Below the pieces are notes generated by a model. The model did not search any database, was not told where the DNA came from, and saw only the letters and a program-made list of their open reading frames with translations. Positions 14,130 through 23,173 of a stretch of 64,000 nucleotides of DNA are shown here, one piece after another; position 1 is the stretch's first letter, and every line of letters begins with the position of its first letter. Source of the DNA: a virus. The stretch is from the IMG/VR virus record IMGVR_UViG_3300044712_001084, positions 1 to 64,000 of that record; one strand, given 5' to 3'. Made by a program: the position numbers and the translations under genes.

Positions 14130-16274
14130 TTAGATCATTACAAAATCATTGATCTGGACCGTTCCACCGTCTACCTTTATATCCACTGTATGCGATCCAC
14201 GCCCAGCGTACCATATCAATTGATGTAACATATATTGCGATATATTCCATGACGCTGACCATGAGCCTCCATCTATACGCCAGGAGAATGACCCACCCGT
14301 TCCAGAAGCGCTCATGCCGAATGACGCAAACGTACCGCTATATGAGATTGTACTACCCGCTGAAGATGATGATCTAGCCGTTCCCACCGTTGTCCAGGTA
14401 CCAGTTTCACCGTCATTAGCAGTGCCTAGTTTGGTTACTGGCTCATATTCAAAATCTACGCTTTCACTATACAGTCTGCTTGGCAATGGCGGTGTCCAAT
14501 CCTGCGTTATATTAGGAAATGGAGTGACTGCCCAGGCTGCTTTGAAGGCATTGGTAATCGTGGTATGACCCAGATCGTTGGGGTGAACGTCATTATGCGC
14601 TGGAAAATATTTGTCTATGTTTACTTGCGTCAGAGGTTCACCCTCTATGGTGCGAATTTCAGTAGCTAGATTAGCTCCAATTTGTAAGCCATAATGCGTT
14701 GCAAGAGCTAACCATAGATCACGCGCAGCACGTTTGGTAGCGTCCATTAGGTCGTGTTCGTCTGGCCATGTATATATACCCAAACTTATGGCCGCGTTCG
14801 GCATAAGTGTGCGGATACGTCTTATAAGCGCTTCGGCAGCACCTCTAGCGTAATTAGGCGCAGAGCCTCTCAAAAATACCTCGCCATCATTGACGGCATA
14901 ATCTATAACAACCATGTCTGGAATTACTGCTTGCAATTCTGCCATTCTAGCTAGCGATGTCCAAGAGCCGCACCCACTATTGGATAACGAGGTACGAACG
15001 TATTTTTTATCACGATATGTAGTATTCCACCACGTAATTAGCTGTGTCTGGAATGGATTAGTGGACGTGCCTCCAGCTGTTATGCTACCACCTATGAACA
15101 GCACTTGTTCCGGTGGGTTCAGGTCAGAGTCAGTAAAAAAACCTTGCAAGTTGTCCCACTCTCCGTCTGTGCCTATGGCCCACAAACTAGCCTCTCCGGT
15201 GGCGAACCCGCTAGCTGTAGCGGTGGTGGCTGTGGCGTTGAATGCTTGAGTGGTGGAATGCTTAGCTGTAACACCAACGTAAGTTTTGATGGTAGAACCG
15301 TTGGCAGTTATGTAAATATAGTAAGTTGTGCCGTTTGTCCAAGTTTGGGTTTTGCCAGCATCTAACTCGGTATCAACTCCGGCTTCGCGTTTATATAGCT
15401 TGATCGTATTGGCCGATTGAGTACATACCAATTTCAGGCAGTTGTCATCATCCGTGCGCCTGAATAATAGCGTCAATACGTCATTAGTGGCGCAAACCCA
15501 TTTGGCAACCATATGCGTATTAGCGCTACCAGTGAGTACAGCGCCAGAGGTGGCGCTGTAGGCAGACGCTGCTCCAAATTGCGTAGCTAACCCTGATACA
15601 GCTTGCGAGGCATCTGCGCAACGTAAGAACGCTATTTGACTGGTTCTATAGGTCGTCATTACAAATGGATATTCGTTCCCACCGCTGCCTTCTGTAACGC
15701 GCAATAAAGTGTAATGCGGATAGCTAGTGCCAGACTTTATAAAATATAGCGCTCCATTATTAGGTCGCAATATAACTGCCAAATCATGATACACGGCCAC
15801 GTTGCTATATGAACCTACTCCAGCAATATCCGTGCCCATCTCACGTAAGCCAACCGATACTGAGTTGGTATTGTATTGACCCAGAGCTAGCATAACACCT
15901 TGATTGTTAATACCTGTAGCAGTTCTAGCGCCAGCAAATCCGACTCTAGGACCGACCACGCCAGCGGTGGATACGTTATTATGATATACTCTGGCAAATA
16001 CTCCAGCGCCATTAGCACGCGTGACGGAATCTAACCATAAAATTGGATCTGCTACGCTACCACCGCCAGATGAAAAAACCAATTCACCATTGGCTATAGT
16101 TATATAATGCCCAGTATCTACTACCAAACGATTGCCTGGCCCAGGCTCTGCTGGAGTACCGTTGACGTTATCCACCAAGCGTGCAGTATCAAACTCATCG
16201 CGCATTAGATAACGATAACTAATGCCGCTGGATGATCTATTGAATGCTAAGCGATTTATGCGCAAATTATTCAT
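14130..16274 (-). CDS. Tail fibre-like protein with SGNH/GDSL hydrolase domain
   Basis: This is 714 residues. The first ~380 are glycine- and serine-rich beta structure typical of fibre or carbohydrate-binding domains. An SGNH hydrolase follows: FIGGSITAG with the nucleophile Ser397, Asn462 in YAVNDG, and the Asp-x-x-His pair in NDVHPNDLGH (~559-562). The C-terminal ~110 residues are again strand-rich. Such esterases on virions de-acetylate or de-acylate surface glycans during adsorption. It is followed upstream by another small virion-like gene, which supports a receptor-binding role. Confidence 0.75.
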   Translation of the reverse strand: MNNLRINRLAFNRSSSGISYRYLMRDEFDTARLVDNVNGTPAEPGPGNRLVVDTGHYITIANGELVFSSGGGSVADPILWLDSVTRANGAGVFARVYHNNVSTAGVVGPRVGFAGARTATGINNQGVMLALGQYNTNSVSVGLREMGTDIAGVGSYSNVAVYHDLAVILRPNNGALYFIKSGTSYPHYTLLRVTEGSGGNEYPFVMTTYRTSQIAFLRCADASQAVSGLATQFGAASAYSATSGAVLTGSANTHMVAKWVCATNDVLTLLFRRTDDDNCLKLVCTQSANTIKLYKREAGVDTELDAGKTQTWTNGTTYYIYITANGSTIKTYVGVTAKHSTTQAFNATATTATASGFATGEASLWAIGTDGEWDNLQGFFTDSDLNPPEQVLFIGGSITAGGTSTNPFQTQLITWWNTTYRDKKYVRTSLSNSGCGSWTSLARMAELQAVIPDMVVIDYAVNDGEVFLRGSAPNYARGAAEALIRRIRTLMPNAAISLGIYTWPDEHDLMDATKRAARDLWLALATHYGLQIGANLATEIRTIEGEPLTQVNIDKYFPAHNDVHPNDLGHTTITNAFKAAWAVTPFPNITQDWTPPLPSRLYSESVDFEYEPVTKLGTANDGETGTWTTVGTARSSSSAGSTISYSGTFASFGMSASGTGGSFSWRIDGGSWSASWNISQYMLHQLIWYAGRGSHTVDIKVDGGTVQINDFVMI

Positions 16275-16275
16275 G

Positions 16276-16617
16276 TCATGCTAGCCATTGATACTGAAGG
16301 CTTGCCGTGGCTTCCTCTTGAATGACTCGAATATCTGTGCCGGACACATAAACGATAACCGGGTCAGCGCCAGCACGTAATTGGAAACCAATCGATGCCG
16401 TTGGATTGGTTCCATCCAAACGGAACCTTACATTTTTGGTTATGGCCTGAATCATGATTTGCGTGGCACCAGCTGGTTTCGTTAGCGTGACTGCGCTGGA
16501 AATAGTGGGCCCAGAGCCGTGCGTTGAAACTGGCGCGTAGGCTTGATTGGTTTGATTACTGACCAGGCTCTTCATTTGCTGCCATAGCCGTTCCAGGTAA
16601 ACTTCAGCTGATAACAT
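16276..16617 (-). CDS. Small virion-like beta protein
   Basis: This is 113 residues with an N-terminal helix (VYLERLWQQMKSLVSNQ) and then strands including TQIMIQAITKNVRFRLDGTN. This looks like a short tail accessory or fibre-attachment protein. It lies 2 bp before the SGNH fibre gene. The family is not recognised with certainty. Confidence 0.6.
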   Translation of the reverse strand: MLSAEVYLERLWQQMKSLVSNQTNQAYAPVSTHGSGPTISSAVTLTKPAGATQIMIQAITKNVRFRLDGTNPTASIGFQLRAGADPVIVYVSGTDIRVIQEEATASLQYQWLA

Positions 16618-16659
16618 TATACACCGTCCCTCTCTTATAAGTATAAGGATATATACTGG

Positions 16660-16746
16660 CTAGCTATCACCGCGTGACGCAGCCTTACATAATCCCCACG
16701 TGAATAAACTTGCCACTATAACGTAAATGATAATAGCTATCCACAT
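16660..16746 (-). CDS. 28-residue single-helix membrane peptide
   Basis: MWIAIIIYVIVASLFTWGLC followed by KAASRGDS. One hydrophobic helix, a positively charged end, and AGAGAGG before the ATG. It sits between virion and tagged genes. Function unknown; comparable peptides act as holin or anti-holin partners in other phages. Confidence 0.5.
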   Translation of the reverse strand: MWIAIIIYVIVASLFTWGLCKAASRGDS

Positions 16747-16761
16747 TGATTAGCCTCTCTA

Positions 16762-16917
16762 TCACTCTATACGCTTAGAAGCCTTTACAGCGTCAATCGC
16801 TTCTTGTACAGTGAGTATACCTCTGCCGAACTTCATAGCCAAGTCATCTGATATAGAGTCCATTGGAAAGTTGGACGCGTCTGCCAGCGTGCCAGCGGAA
16901 TCCGCTTCCTTTACCAC
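16762..16917 (-). CDS. Possible 51-codon ORF overlapping the tagged zincin gene in +1 frame
   Basis: From a GTG at 16917 the frame reads MVKEADSAGTLADASNFPMD and on to ILTVQEAIDAVKASKRIE. It has a natural amino-acid mix and an ATG option at 16863. It overlaps the C-terminal tag copy of the preceding gene. No clear ribosome site is seen, so either a coupled small gene or a decayed or frameshifted end of the zincin gene. Confidence 0.28.
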   Translation of the reverse strand: MVKEADSAGTLADASNFPMDSISDDLAMKFGRGILTVQEAIDAVKASKRIE

Positions 16918-18013
16918 CCTTGAGTCTTATTACCTCTTTACGCTCTGAGCCTCCAGCGCGCACGCCAAACTTCATAGAGCCGTCTTTGTAATACACTTTG
17001 ACAATCGTGGCTTTACTCTCGTCAACGACCTCGAACTGGTCGTTGATGTAGATAATCCGCTCAATATCGCTAGCGCTTGCCTCCTTGGCGCTCGTTGGCG
17101 TAGACGGCTGCACTAGAGGATATATAGCATTGATTTGTCGGTATAATTCCTTCCACACATAATCAACCTCGTGCATATGACCGCTATAGTCTAGCCGGGC
17201 AATCTCAGCTAACGTCTCGTTGATAGCCAGTGAGCTATATGGATCAGCCTGATAGTATGACCTGCTATATGCCGTCACACCATCTTTGGTGCGTAATTCC
17301 TCGGCATTATCCTCGATGTAGCGCATAATGACGTAGGATTGGTACTTATTTTCATAATCGGCATTACGCAAATTGCCGTCAGGCTTCATAATATATTCCA
17401 GCCTGGGCACACCTTTATCCATCTGCTCACGCATAATATTATCTATATCATACTTATCACGAGTATACTGCTCACTGAACATTTGCCATTTATCGTGCAT
17501 GACTTCGTGAGCCAGTACAGTCTTGGATATTTGATTATCCTCATTGGTATTATTATTACGTTGGAATGCTTCGTCATATAATCTTATATGCCTATCTATA
17601 GGACTATAATCTCCAGCAGCCTTCCATTTTACGTCACCGACTTGGAAAGGATATCCAACACCCTCGTAAGATATTAGAGCGGCATCATAACCCAAGCGCT
17701 CTGCTAAATGAGGAATTTGATCACGGAATGCCTCAACACGTTCTCTATGCTCTCTAGATAATCGATGTAGCGCAGCACGCTTGGCAGCCGTCTTATCAGC
17801 GAACTTTGGATCAGCTTCAATAGCGGCTGCTCGTAAACCAATGCGCGCATGGCCGCCACCTTTAGCAGAGCCGCCACGCAAGCCTGGTCTGCCTTTATGA
17901 CCGTAATTACCAGAGGTGGGCCCACCTTTGAGTCGGATAACTGACTTGGGTGTATGCAGCCAGTTCTCCCATTCAAAATCATCCAATAAATCTATATCTA
18001 GGTTAGTTGCCAT
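16844..18013 (-). CDS. Tagged zincin-type metallopeptidase with second tag-like C-terminus
   Basis: This is 389 residues. The shared peptide is at ~25-50 (RLKGGPTSGNYGHKGRPGLR, then GGSA), preceded by an acidic 24-residue leader. KTVLAHEVMHDKW gives HExxH (His169, Glu170, His173), and NETLAEIARL about 95 residues later could supply the third zinc ligand. Residues 361-378 repeat the tag start (VIRLKGGKGSG), then drift (FRWHAGRR). The likely role is a virion-carried or cytoplasmic protease. It overlaps the end of the ADP-ribosyltransferase gene, so they are co-expressed. Confidence 0.7.
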   Translation of the reverse strand: MATNLDIDLLDDFEWENWLHTPKSVIRLKGGPTSGNYGHKGRPGLRGGSAKGGGHARIGLRAAAIEADPKFADKTAAKRAALHRLSREHRERVEAFRDQIPHLAERLGYDAALISYEGVGYPFQVGDVKWKAAGDYSPIDRHIRLYDEAFQRNNNTNEDNQISKTVLAHEVMHDKWQMFSEQYTRDKYDIDNIMREQMDKGVPRLEYIMKPDGNLRNADYENKYQSYVIMRYIEDNAEELRTKDGVTAYSRSYYQADPYSSLAINETLAEIARLDYSGHMHEVDYVWKELYRQINAIYPLVQPSTPTSAKEASASDIERIIYINDQFEVVDESKATIVKVYYKDGSMKFGVRAGGSERKEVIRLKGGKGSGFRWHAGRRVQLSNGLYIR

Positions 18014-19532
18014 AATCCCAATCCTCTATATAAAAATCCATAGTATCGTCAGTGTTCAGCGTCACCACCTCTCCAATATCATCTGAAAATGTAATAGGTG
18101 GCGCCACTCCAGCATCTCTGGGCAATATCCATACATCTTCCGCTTTCACAGTTCTAGATAGCACCAATCCAGTCAACCGTCTCGATTTATTACTGGCGAA
18201 TAAGTAGGCTCTACCTCTATTATTAGAGAACGATGATAATCCATAAACTTTAGCAGTCACGTGTTTATCGGCATCTTCTATCGTTATACCAGCCTTCTCC
18301 AGCATAGCGGTGCGTAATTTACCAGCATAACGTCCATTTACACCTCTATACATGACTACTTCTTCGCCATACAACTCTCTGAACAAGGCTTGATTATATT
18401 CCTGCCTAGCCTTGAAACCGGCAATCTGCCTATCCGTCAGTTGGACGTCAATCAAACCTTTAGGTTTATTCTTATTAGTCGTCAACGTGTTTATAGCAGC
18501 CCATTCATTATAAGCGCTGCCTGGCGACATAGTCCAATTTTCTTGCGAACCCATTACAAATAACATAGTTTCACGATCTGTCTTGGACTCTATATATTGC
18601 GCCATAGCGTAATCACGCGTCAGATTGCCTTGCCCTCGAAACACGCGCTGACCCAAATGAAAATATGAAGCTGAATATGAATCACCTCCATAAAACTTAG
18701 CATATTTGCGCTCATTAGCAAGTAGATACTGATGTAAATCCTCGATATATGGGTCATCTTCCGCTAACTGCGTGACTATAGCGCTAGATGGCGCAGAGCC
18801 GCCAACCTTACCAGGACGTCCTGCGTGGTCAAAATTACCGCTGCCTTCTCCACCTTTGAGTCGGATAGCGCCACGCTCTTTCTTCACCTCGCCATTATTA
18901 TACAGGCTCTTTATATAGTCATAGAATTTGCCTGGATTGCTGTAACCCATAGCCTTTATAGCCGTGCGAACAGCTTGCTGCGTGGACACGATACCTGTTT
19001 TGGGTGATAGAGCGTAATCACTGGTATGTAAGCGTAATTGATTCAAACCAAATCTACGCTCCCATTGAAAATACTGGCTGCCACCTCTCGAATAGATCAT
19101 ATAATCAAACTCTGCTTCAGACATCTTCAGCAAAGGCTGTAATTCATTCCATCCGATTAGATTGGCGGCTGGGTGCTCAGCTGCATAACCTTTCAACGCG
19201 TGTAATAGATAGCCCACCGACATCTTATCTTGCGCAGATGCCTTTGGAATATCTGGCCCAGGCTCGTTTATAGAGGCAATAAAATCCTCTCTTGATACAT
19301 CACCCCATACGATATTCTGTATGCGTTTATTGACATGATCCGCATAGCCTCTAATATCAGGCTGCTGAAGTCTGGCGTAAGTGGCAATATTGACGTTCTG
19401 ATCCCAAGCCAAGCGCTGGTCACTTGTAAGAGCCGCATCACCATCGACCACGCTACCACCAACTTGGCCTGGTCTACCAGCGTGACCGAAGTTTCCAGAG
19501 CCTTTACCACCCTTCAATCTAATAACTGCCAT
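18003..19532 (-). CDS. Two-module tagged protein with ADP-ribosyltransferase-like domain
   Basis: This is 509 residues. Tag 1 is at 3-27 and tag 2 at ~222-248, each starting xIRLKGGxGSGNF. The first module (~30-220) is helical and unrecognised. The second ends in an ADP-ribosyltransferase-like domain of the R-S-E type: MYRGVNG (Arg396), GLSSFSNNRGRAYLFASN (Ser433-Phe435), and a Glu in DDIGEVVTL (~488). Such enzymes move ADP-ribose from NAD to proteins, and phages use them to reprogramme host machinery. The EXE/QXE dyad is only partly visible, so activity is uncertain. Two tags suggest two fused tagged genes or a polyprotein. Confidence 0.65.
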   Translation of the reverse strand: MAVIRLKGGKGSGNFGHAGRPGQVGGSVVDGDAALTSDQRLAWDQNVNIATYARLQQPDIRGYADHVNKRIQNIVWGDVSREDFIASINEPGPDIPKASAQDKMSVGYLLHALKGYAAEHPAANLIGWNELQPLLKMSEAEFDYMIYSRGGSQYFQWERRFGLNQLRLHTSDYALSPKTGIVSTQQAVRTAIKAMGYSNPGKFYDYIKSLYNNGEVKKERGAIRLKGGEGSGNFDHAGRPGKVGGSAPSSAIVTQLAEDDPYIEDLHQYLLANERKYAKFYGGDSYSASYFHLGQRVFRGQGNLTRDYAMAQYIESKTDRETMLFVMGSQENWTMSPGSAYNEWAAINTLTTNKNKPKGLIDVQLTDRQIAGFKARQEYNQALFRELYGEEVVMYRGVNGRYAGKLRTAMLEKAGITIEDADKHVTAKVYGLSSFSNNRGRAYLFASNKSRRLTGLVLSRTVKAEDVWILPRDAGVAPPITFSDDIGEVVTLNTDDTMDFYIEDWDYGN

Positions 19533-19535
19533 GGT

Positions 19536-20303
19536 TCACTTCCCTAATAAAGATTTGAGTTGCGTGAGGTCTTTTGCCTGGTCTAACTGGCGCTGCTCCA
19601 TCCTAGCTAGAATATCAGCCACATAATCAGGCCTGGACTGATATGCGATATACTGGCGCAGAGCCGTCTCGTCACCGTTGAAAACAACGATATCCATTGG
19701 ACGTTCAGCGCAACCTGGTAATATAAACCTATCCGCTGATATCTGCCACAACTGACAAGTGCCAACGGTATTGCCTGGGTTCCAGGACGTAGCTCTAATC
19801 TTGCTATGTAAATCAGCCCATGACAATCTGGTCGTGTTAGCAGGATAGAATGTATAAGGATATCTGGCCCAGGTATAACGCTCGCTGGGCCACTTGGATA
19901 GATAGGATATGAACCAACCTCCAGTATAGATATCGAATGACCAGGCAGCCGTCACCATATCCACAAATTTCTGTACATCAGCCGCATACGTAACAGCTGC
20001 GTAATTCTCTGGAGGCTTGACCTCGATATCCAGCATAACGTGCGTAGCCTCTTTGGGCATATGCGCACGCAACCAGTCAAAATTAGCTCTTGCGTTTACC
20101 CAGGGATTGTATACAAAATAGGGCCAGCGCAAGAAGTTAGCAGCCTGGTCCCACTGGGCTTGAAAATTGGCATCGAGGTGATGCCCACCGTTCATGTTAT
20201 TGAGCCTGACGATTATGGCACGCACTCCAGCATCCCATAATATCTGCTCTTCAATGTCCAGGCTTCCTTCCCAAACGTCCACAGCTAGCGTATAAGTAAG
20301 CAT
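19536..20303 (-). CDS. GH25-type lysozyme (muramidase)
   Basis: This is 255 residues. It has the GH25 layout: VDVWEG at the N-terminus with the first catalytic Asp, AIIVRLNN, THVMLDIEV with the Asp/Glu pair, FDIYTGGWFISY, TWARYP, and CQLWQISADRF near the end. It cleaves the glycan strand of peptidoglycan. No signal peptide is seen, so it needs a holin or is part of the virion. It lies among tail fibre and tagged genes, 5 kb from the holin cassette. A short helical tail (~215-255) ends it. Confidence 0.78.
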   Translation of the reverse strand: MLTYTLAVDVWEGSLDIEEQILWDAGVRAIIVRLNNMNGGHHLDANFQAQWDQAANFLRWPYFVYNPWVNARANFDWLRAHMPKEATHVMLDIEVKPPENYAAVTYAADVQKFVDMVTAAWSFDIYTGGWFISYLSKWPSERYTWARYPYTFYPANTTRLSWADLHSKIRATSWNPGNTVGTCQLWQISADRFILPGCAERPMDIVVFNGDETALRQYIAYQSRPDYVADILARMEQRQLDQAKDLTQLKSLLGK

Positions 20304-20305
20304 AA

Positions 20306-21733
20306 TTACTTAGCTCCAATTGATCTACTTCCTAGCGTGTCTTTTTCCACGTGAATACCAAATTGCGTAAGGAATGGCCCACTAGATGGTGCTGTACTGG
20401 ATGCGGCAATCCTCGTGACCTTGGCCAAAATACGTCCACCCATTTTCATGTTGGCATCCAATAGCGTGCCTATAGATGTAGTAATCTCTGACATATCGTC
20501 AGTATTGGCAGGCACCGTTGTCTCAGCGCTAATGGTCACCGTATCCGAGTAAATAGGGAATGGCGCGGCAATAGCTGGTCCAGTGGTATATGAATACTCT
20601 ATTTGCCATTTTACATAACGATCTGACGCATCCGATACACCAGTCACCCAGTGAATATGGAATTCTATAGAGCTTCCTTCTTTATAAGCGTGCGACACCT
20701 CTTGCGCGTCAAATTCTACCGATTGATTGGTATTGAATCTGTAGGCATAAAACCCATTCGGCATTGCTAATAATGCCGCGCCAGTCACTCTTGCCGAGGA
20801 TATAGAACACGCGATATCATCGAAGACTGTCGCAGAGCCGTTGAATTTGATCGTACCGTCAGTCTCTATCGTGGTATTATTCGTGCTATCACCTAATACC
20901 AGTGGATAGGTGAGCATAGGTTCCCAGTCTGGATAGCCTCCAACGACCTTTAGCACCTCACCCGTTGAACCTATAGGAAGCCGCGTAGGACTGGATAGAA
21001 CTGACGATAGCGTGAATTCACGCGTATCCGAGTATAAGGGCCACCCACCGTTCAATTGCGCTGTTACGACATAGCGTCCGTCAGTTGGCGCGTTATCTAA
21101 GTAAGAAGATGTCCACTGCTGCTCGTGGCCAGCTGATGAGTCAGTTCCGAAGCGCGCACTTTTGCTGCCAAGAACAGTTCCAGTCAAGGACTCTTTGCGC
21201 ACGCGCAACGTGTAATCCTTATACACGCCATAAGCAATACCGCTGACCCATATATTCCAAGTGACGGTAATCGAGGTGCCAACGTCCACCGTCAAATCCA
21301 TATCCGCAATTATCACTTCGCTCGTGGAATTGTGTATAAGCTCTAATATATATGGCGTAGGATTGGATACCACTGTATTGGGCCCAAGGTAAATCATATC
21401 ACCTTCAGCCGTCATAGGGTTCGGCATAATCCCTATGTTATCAATAGCCTCTAGAGCCTCTTGAACAGTATCGTCAGCGACATCAAAGACTTTCGTGAAA
21501 CTGGACGTGTCCACCGATATAATCGAGGCAGGATGACCTGATGTAGTGAGACCACTCAACGCTGAATGCGCGATAGCCTCAGCGCTCTGCGACACGTCAA
21601 CCCATGAAGCACCGTTGAACCAATACAACACTGGTTCGTCTGTCAGAAACCACGTACCTTCTCTGACAGTCGTAAATGCCAGCATTTCTACCTCTGTACC
21701 AATATATAACGGTGCTCCATGAGTCTTGACCAT
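20306..21733 (-). CDS. Tail fibre / virion structural protein
   Basis: This is 475 residues. The N-terminus (YIGTEVEMLAFTTVREGTWF, then VLYWFNGASWVD) is typical of fibre domains that follow a tail attachment region. SALSGLTTSGHPASIISVDT and the VFDVADDTVQEALEAI repeat are common trimeric fibre linkers. The C-terminal half is beta-rich. It probably contacts the host or forms part of the tail tip. The gene follows a 71-residue gene on the same strand. Confidence 0.65.
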   Translation of the reverse strand: MVKTHGAPLYIGTEVEMLAFTTVREGTWFLTDEPVLYWFNGASWVDVSQSAEAIAHSALSGLTTSGHPASIISVDTSSFTKVFDVADDTVQEALEAIDNIGIMPNPMTAEGDMIYLGPNTVVSNPTPYILELIHNSTSEVIIADMDLTVDVGTSITVTWNIWVSGIAYGVYKDYTLRVRKESLTGTVLGSKSARFGTDSSAGHEQQWTSSYLDNAPTDGRYVVTAQLNGGWPLYSDTREFTLSSVLSSPTRLPIGSTGEVLKVVGGYPDWEPMLTYPLVLGDSTNNTTIETDGTIKFNGSATVFDDIACSISSARVTGAALLAMPNGFYAYRFNTNQSVEFDAQEVSHAYKEGSSIEFHIHWVTGVSDASDRYVKWQIEYSYTTGPAIAAPFPIYSDTVTISAETTVPANTDDMSEITTSIGTLLDANMKMGGRILAKVTRIAASSTAPSSGPFLTQFGIHVEKDTLGSRSIGAK

Positions 21734-21735
21734 TT

Positions 21736-21951
21736 CTAATCCTTGCTGCGCAACTGAAACTTCTTTTTACGAGGGCCACTGGGTGTCGTAATGGCCGCCA
21801 ACGCAGCCCTCCAGGCATCATCCAAGGCTTCGTCCTTTACTTCCTCAGTCCAGATACTGGCACCAGTCGGTTTACCATTATCATCCACGATCTGGCCGTC
21901 CGGCTGCGTCTCTGGCTCAACGGTTTTGGCGCTGCTTAGCTTTACTCTCAT
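21736..21951 (-). CDS. Small hypothetical protein
   Basis: This is 71 residues from the ATG with GGAGAGG upstream. It is mostly polar and disordered, with a basic end (SGPRKKKFQLRSKD). It overlaps the GNAT-like gene by 35 bp. It may be a small virion linker; no family is seen. Confidence 0.55.
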   Translation of the reverse strand: MRVKLSSAKTVEPETQPDGQIVDDNGKPTGASIWTEEVKDEALDDAWRAALAAITTPSGPRKKKFQLRSKD

Positions 21952-23173
21952 AGTATGCCTCTCCAACTCGATAGCTCAATGAATCATCTGCCATATACTT
22001 TATGGCTTGCCAACTGGAATTCAGCATGGACTCTTTACCTAATTTGAAACCATCTGGACCTACGAATGCCGCAATCTCCCAAGAGTGCTGTAAGGAATCC
22101 AACGTGGATCTAGGCATAGCCGTATTATAGCGCTGGCTCCACATACGCTCCAATTTGGCTTGAGCGCCAATCAGATACGTCTCGTGCCTGAAATCGAAGC
22201 CCATCCTGGCCCACGCGTACCCACCTACGTCAATATTGGCGTAAATAGTGACCTCTTTGATGCCAGCTTCTTTATAAGTCACTTCACTGGATTGATACCA
22301 GGCAGAGCCGAACCCAGTACCTTGCTGACTACCATTCAGAGTGAATAGGTCGTGATGAACTTCCTTCAACTTTACATAAATAGAGCGTGTAAAGCCACCG
22401 ACATAACTACCATCGGCAGTTCGCACAATACCTTCCACTTCAACCGTTGGACCTCTAGACCCATCCTTCAACGTTATCGATTGAACTATACCACGCGTAC
22501 CCGTAGTTTCATCCACAGTATTCCAAGCTTCTTCTACAAAATCCTCGATGGGCTTGGTATATCCTGCTTTTGTCCAGGCTTCTAATACGTCTCTATCAGT
22601 AACACTGAGCGGTCCTCGCAATTGATTTTTCACCTCGGAAGCCAGAGGCTCAACCTTCAGACCTTTCTTTGGATTGATAGCCTTATCAGCTGGCTTGGGA
22701 TAATCCATAGTAGGCTCAGTCATACGCGGCTTGGGGTGTGACCATAGGTCCCATTCCTCCATAGCTCTTTGCCGCGCCAGCCCTGCCTCGAATGATGCTG
22801 TCACATTACCCCAACCTTGCTCACGCGATATGCGATATTGTAAATCATATGCCTCTTGGCCGCGCAACTCACGCGTAGCGTTATCGCGCAAATCCGCATC
22901 CCATATCTCATACTGGCGCTGTCTCGCATCACGCCCATAATCCTCTGCCATGGTACGTGACCAACCAGCACGCATCTGGCGCGTGACCTCGGTGGAGCGT
23001 GCTCGTTCTCCAGCATTCAATCTATCGCGTCTGGCTTGCTGCTCTGGCGTCAATTCTCTGGGCGCTGAACCACGTGCTGGCGCTGAACCTCCGACACGCC
23101 CAGGTCTGCCAGCGTGACCAAAGTTCCCAGAATTATCATTGCCTTCTTTCCAAGTGACCACTATCTTACCCAT
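21917..23173 (-). CDS. Tagged protein with GNAT-like domain
   Basis: This is 418 residues from the ATG with GAGG upstream. The tag at ~5-31 is divergent at the start (WKEGNDNSGNFGHAGRPGRV, then GGSA). A long charged helical region (40-150) follows, then a GNAT-like fold: QQGTGFGSAWYQSS resembles the acetyl-CoA pyrophosphate loop and IDVGGYAWARMGFDF matches a motif common in phage GNAT-like proteins. Acetyl transfer is therefore possible but the loop is atypical. It overlaps the HGG zinc protein upstream by 8 bp. It may be a fourth injected effector. Confidence 0.62.
   Translation of the reverse strand: MGKIVVTWKEGNDNSGNFGHAGRPGRVGGSAPARGSAPRELTPEQQARRDRLNAGERARSTEVTRQMRAGWSRTMAEDYGRDARQRQYEIWDADLRDNATRELRGQEAYDLQYRISREQGWGNVTASFEAGLARQRAMEEWDLWSHPKPRMTEPTMDYPKPADKAINPKKGLKVEPLASEVKNQLRGPLSVTDRDVLEAWTKAGYTKPIEDFVEEAWNTVDETTGTRGIVQSITLKDGSRGPTVEVEGIVRTADGSYVGGFTRSIYVKLKEVHHDLFTLNGSQQGTGFGSAWYQSSEVTYKEAGIKEVTIYANIDVGGYAWARMGFDFRHETYLIGAQAKLERMWSQRYNTAMPRSTLDSLQHSWEIAAFVGPDGFKLGKESMLNSSWQAIKYMADDSLSYRVGEAYYESKAKQRQNR

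Noticed and set aside
16703-16713. A further GCAAGTTTATT match
   Set aside because: It lies inside the 28-residue peptide ORF, lacks the following ATAG stretch, and is not placed before a start codon.
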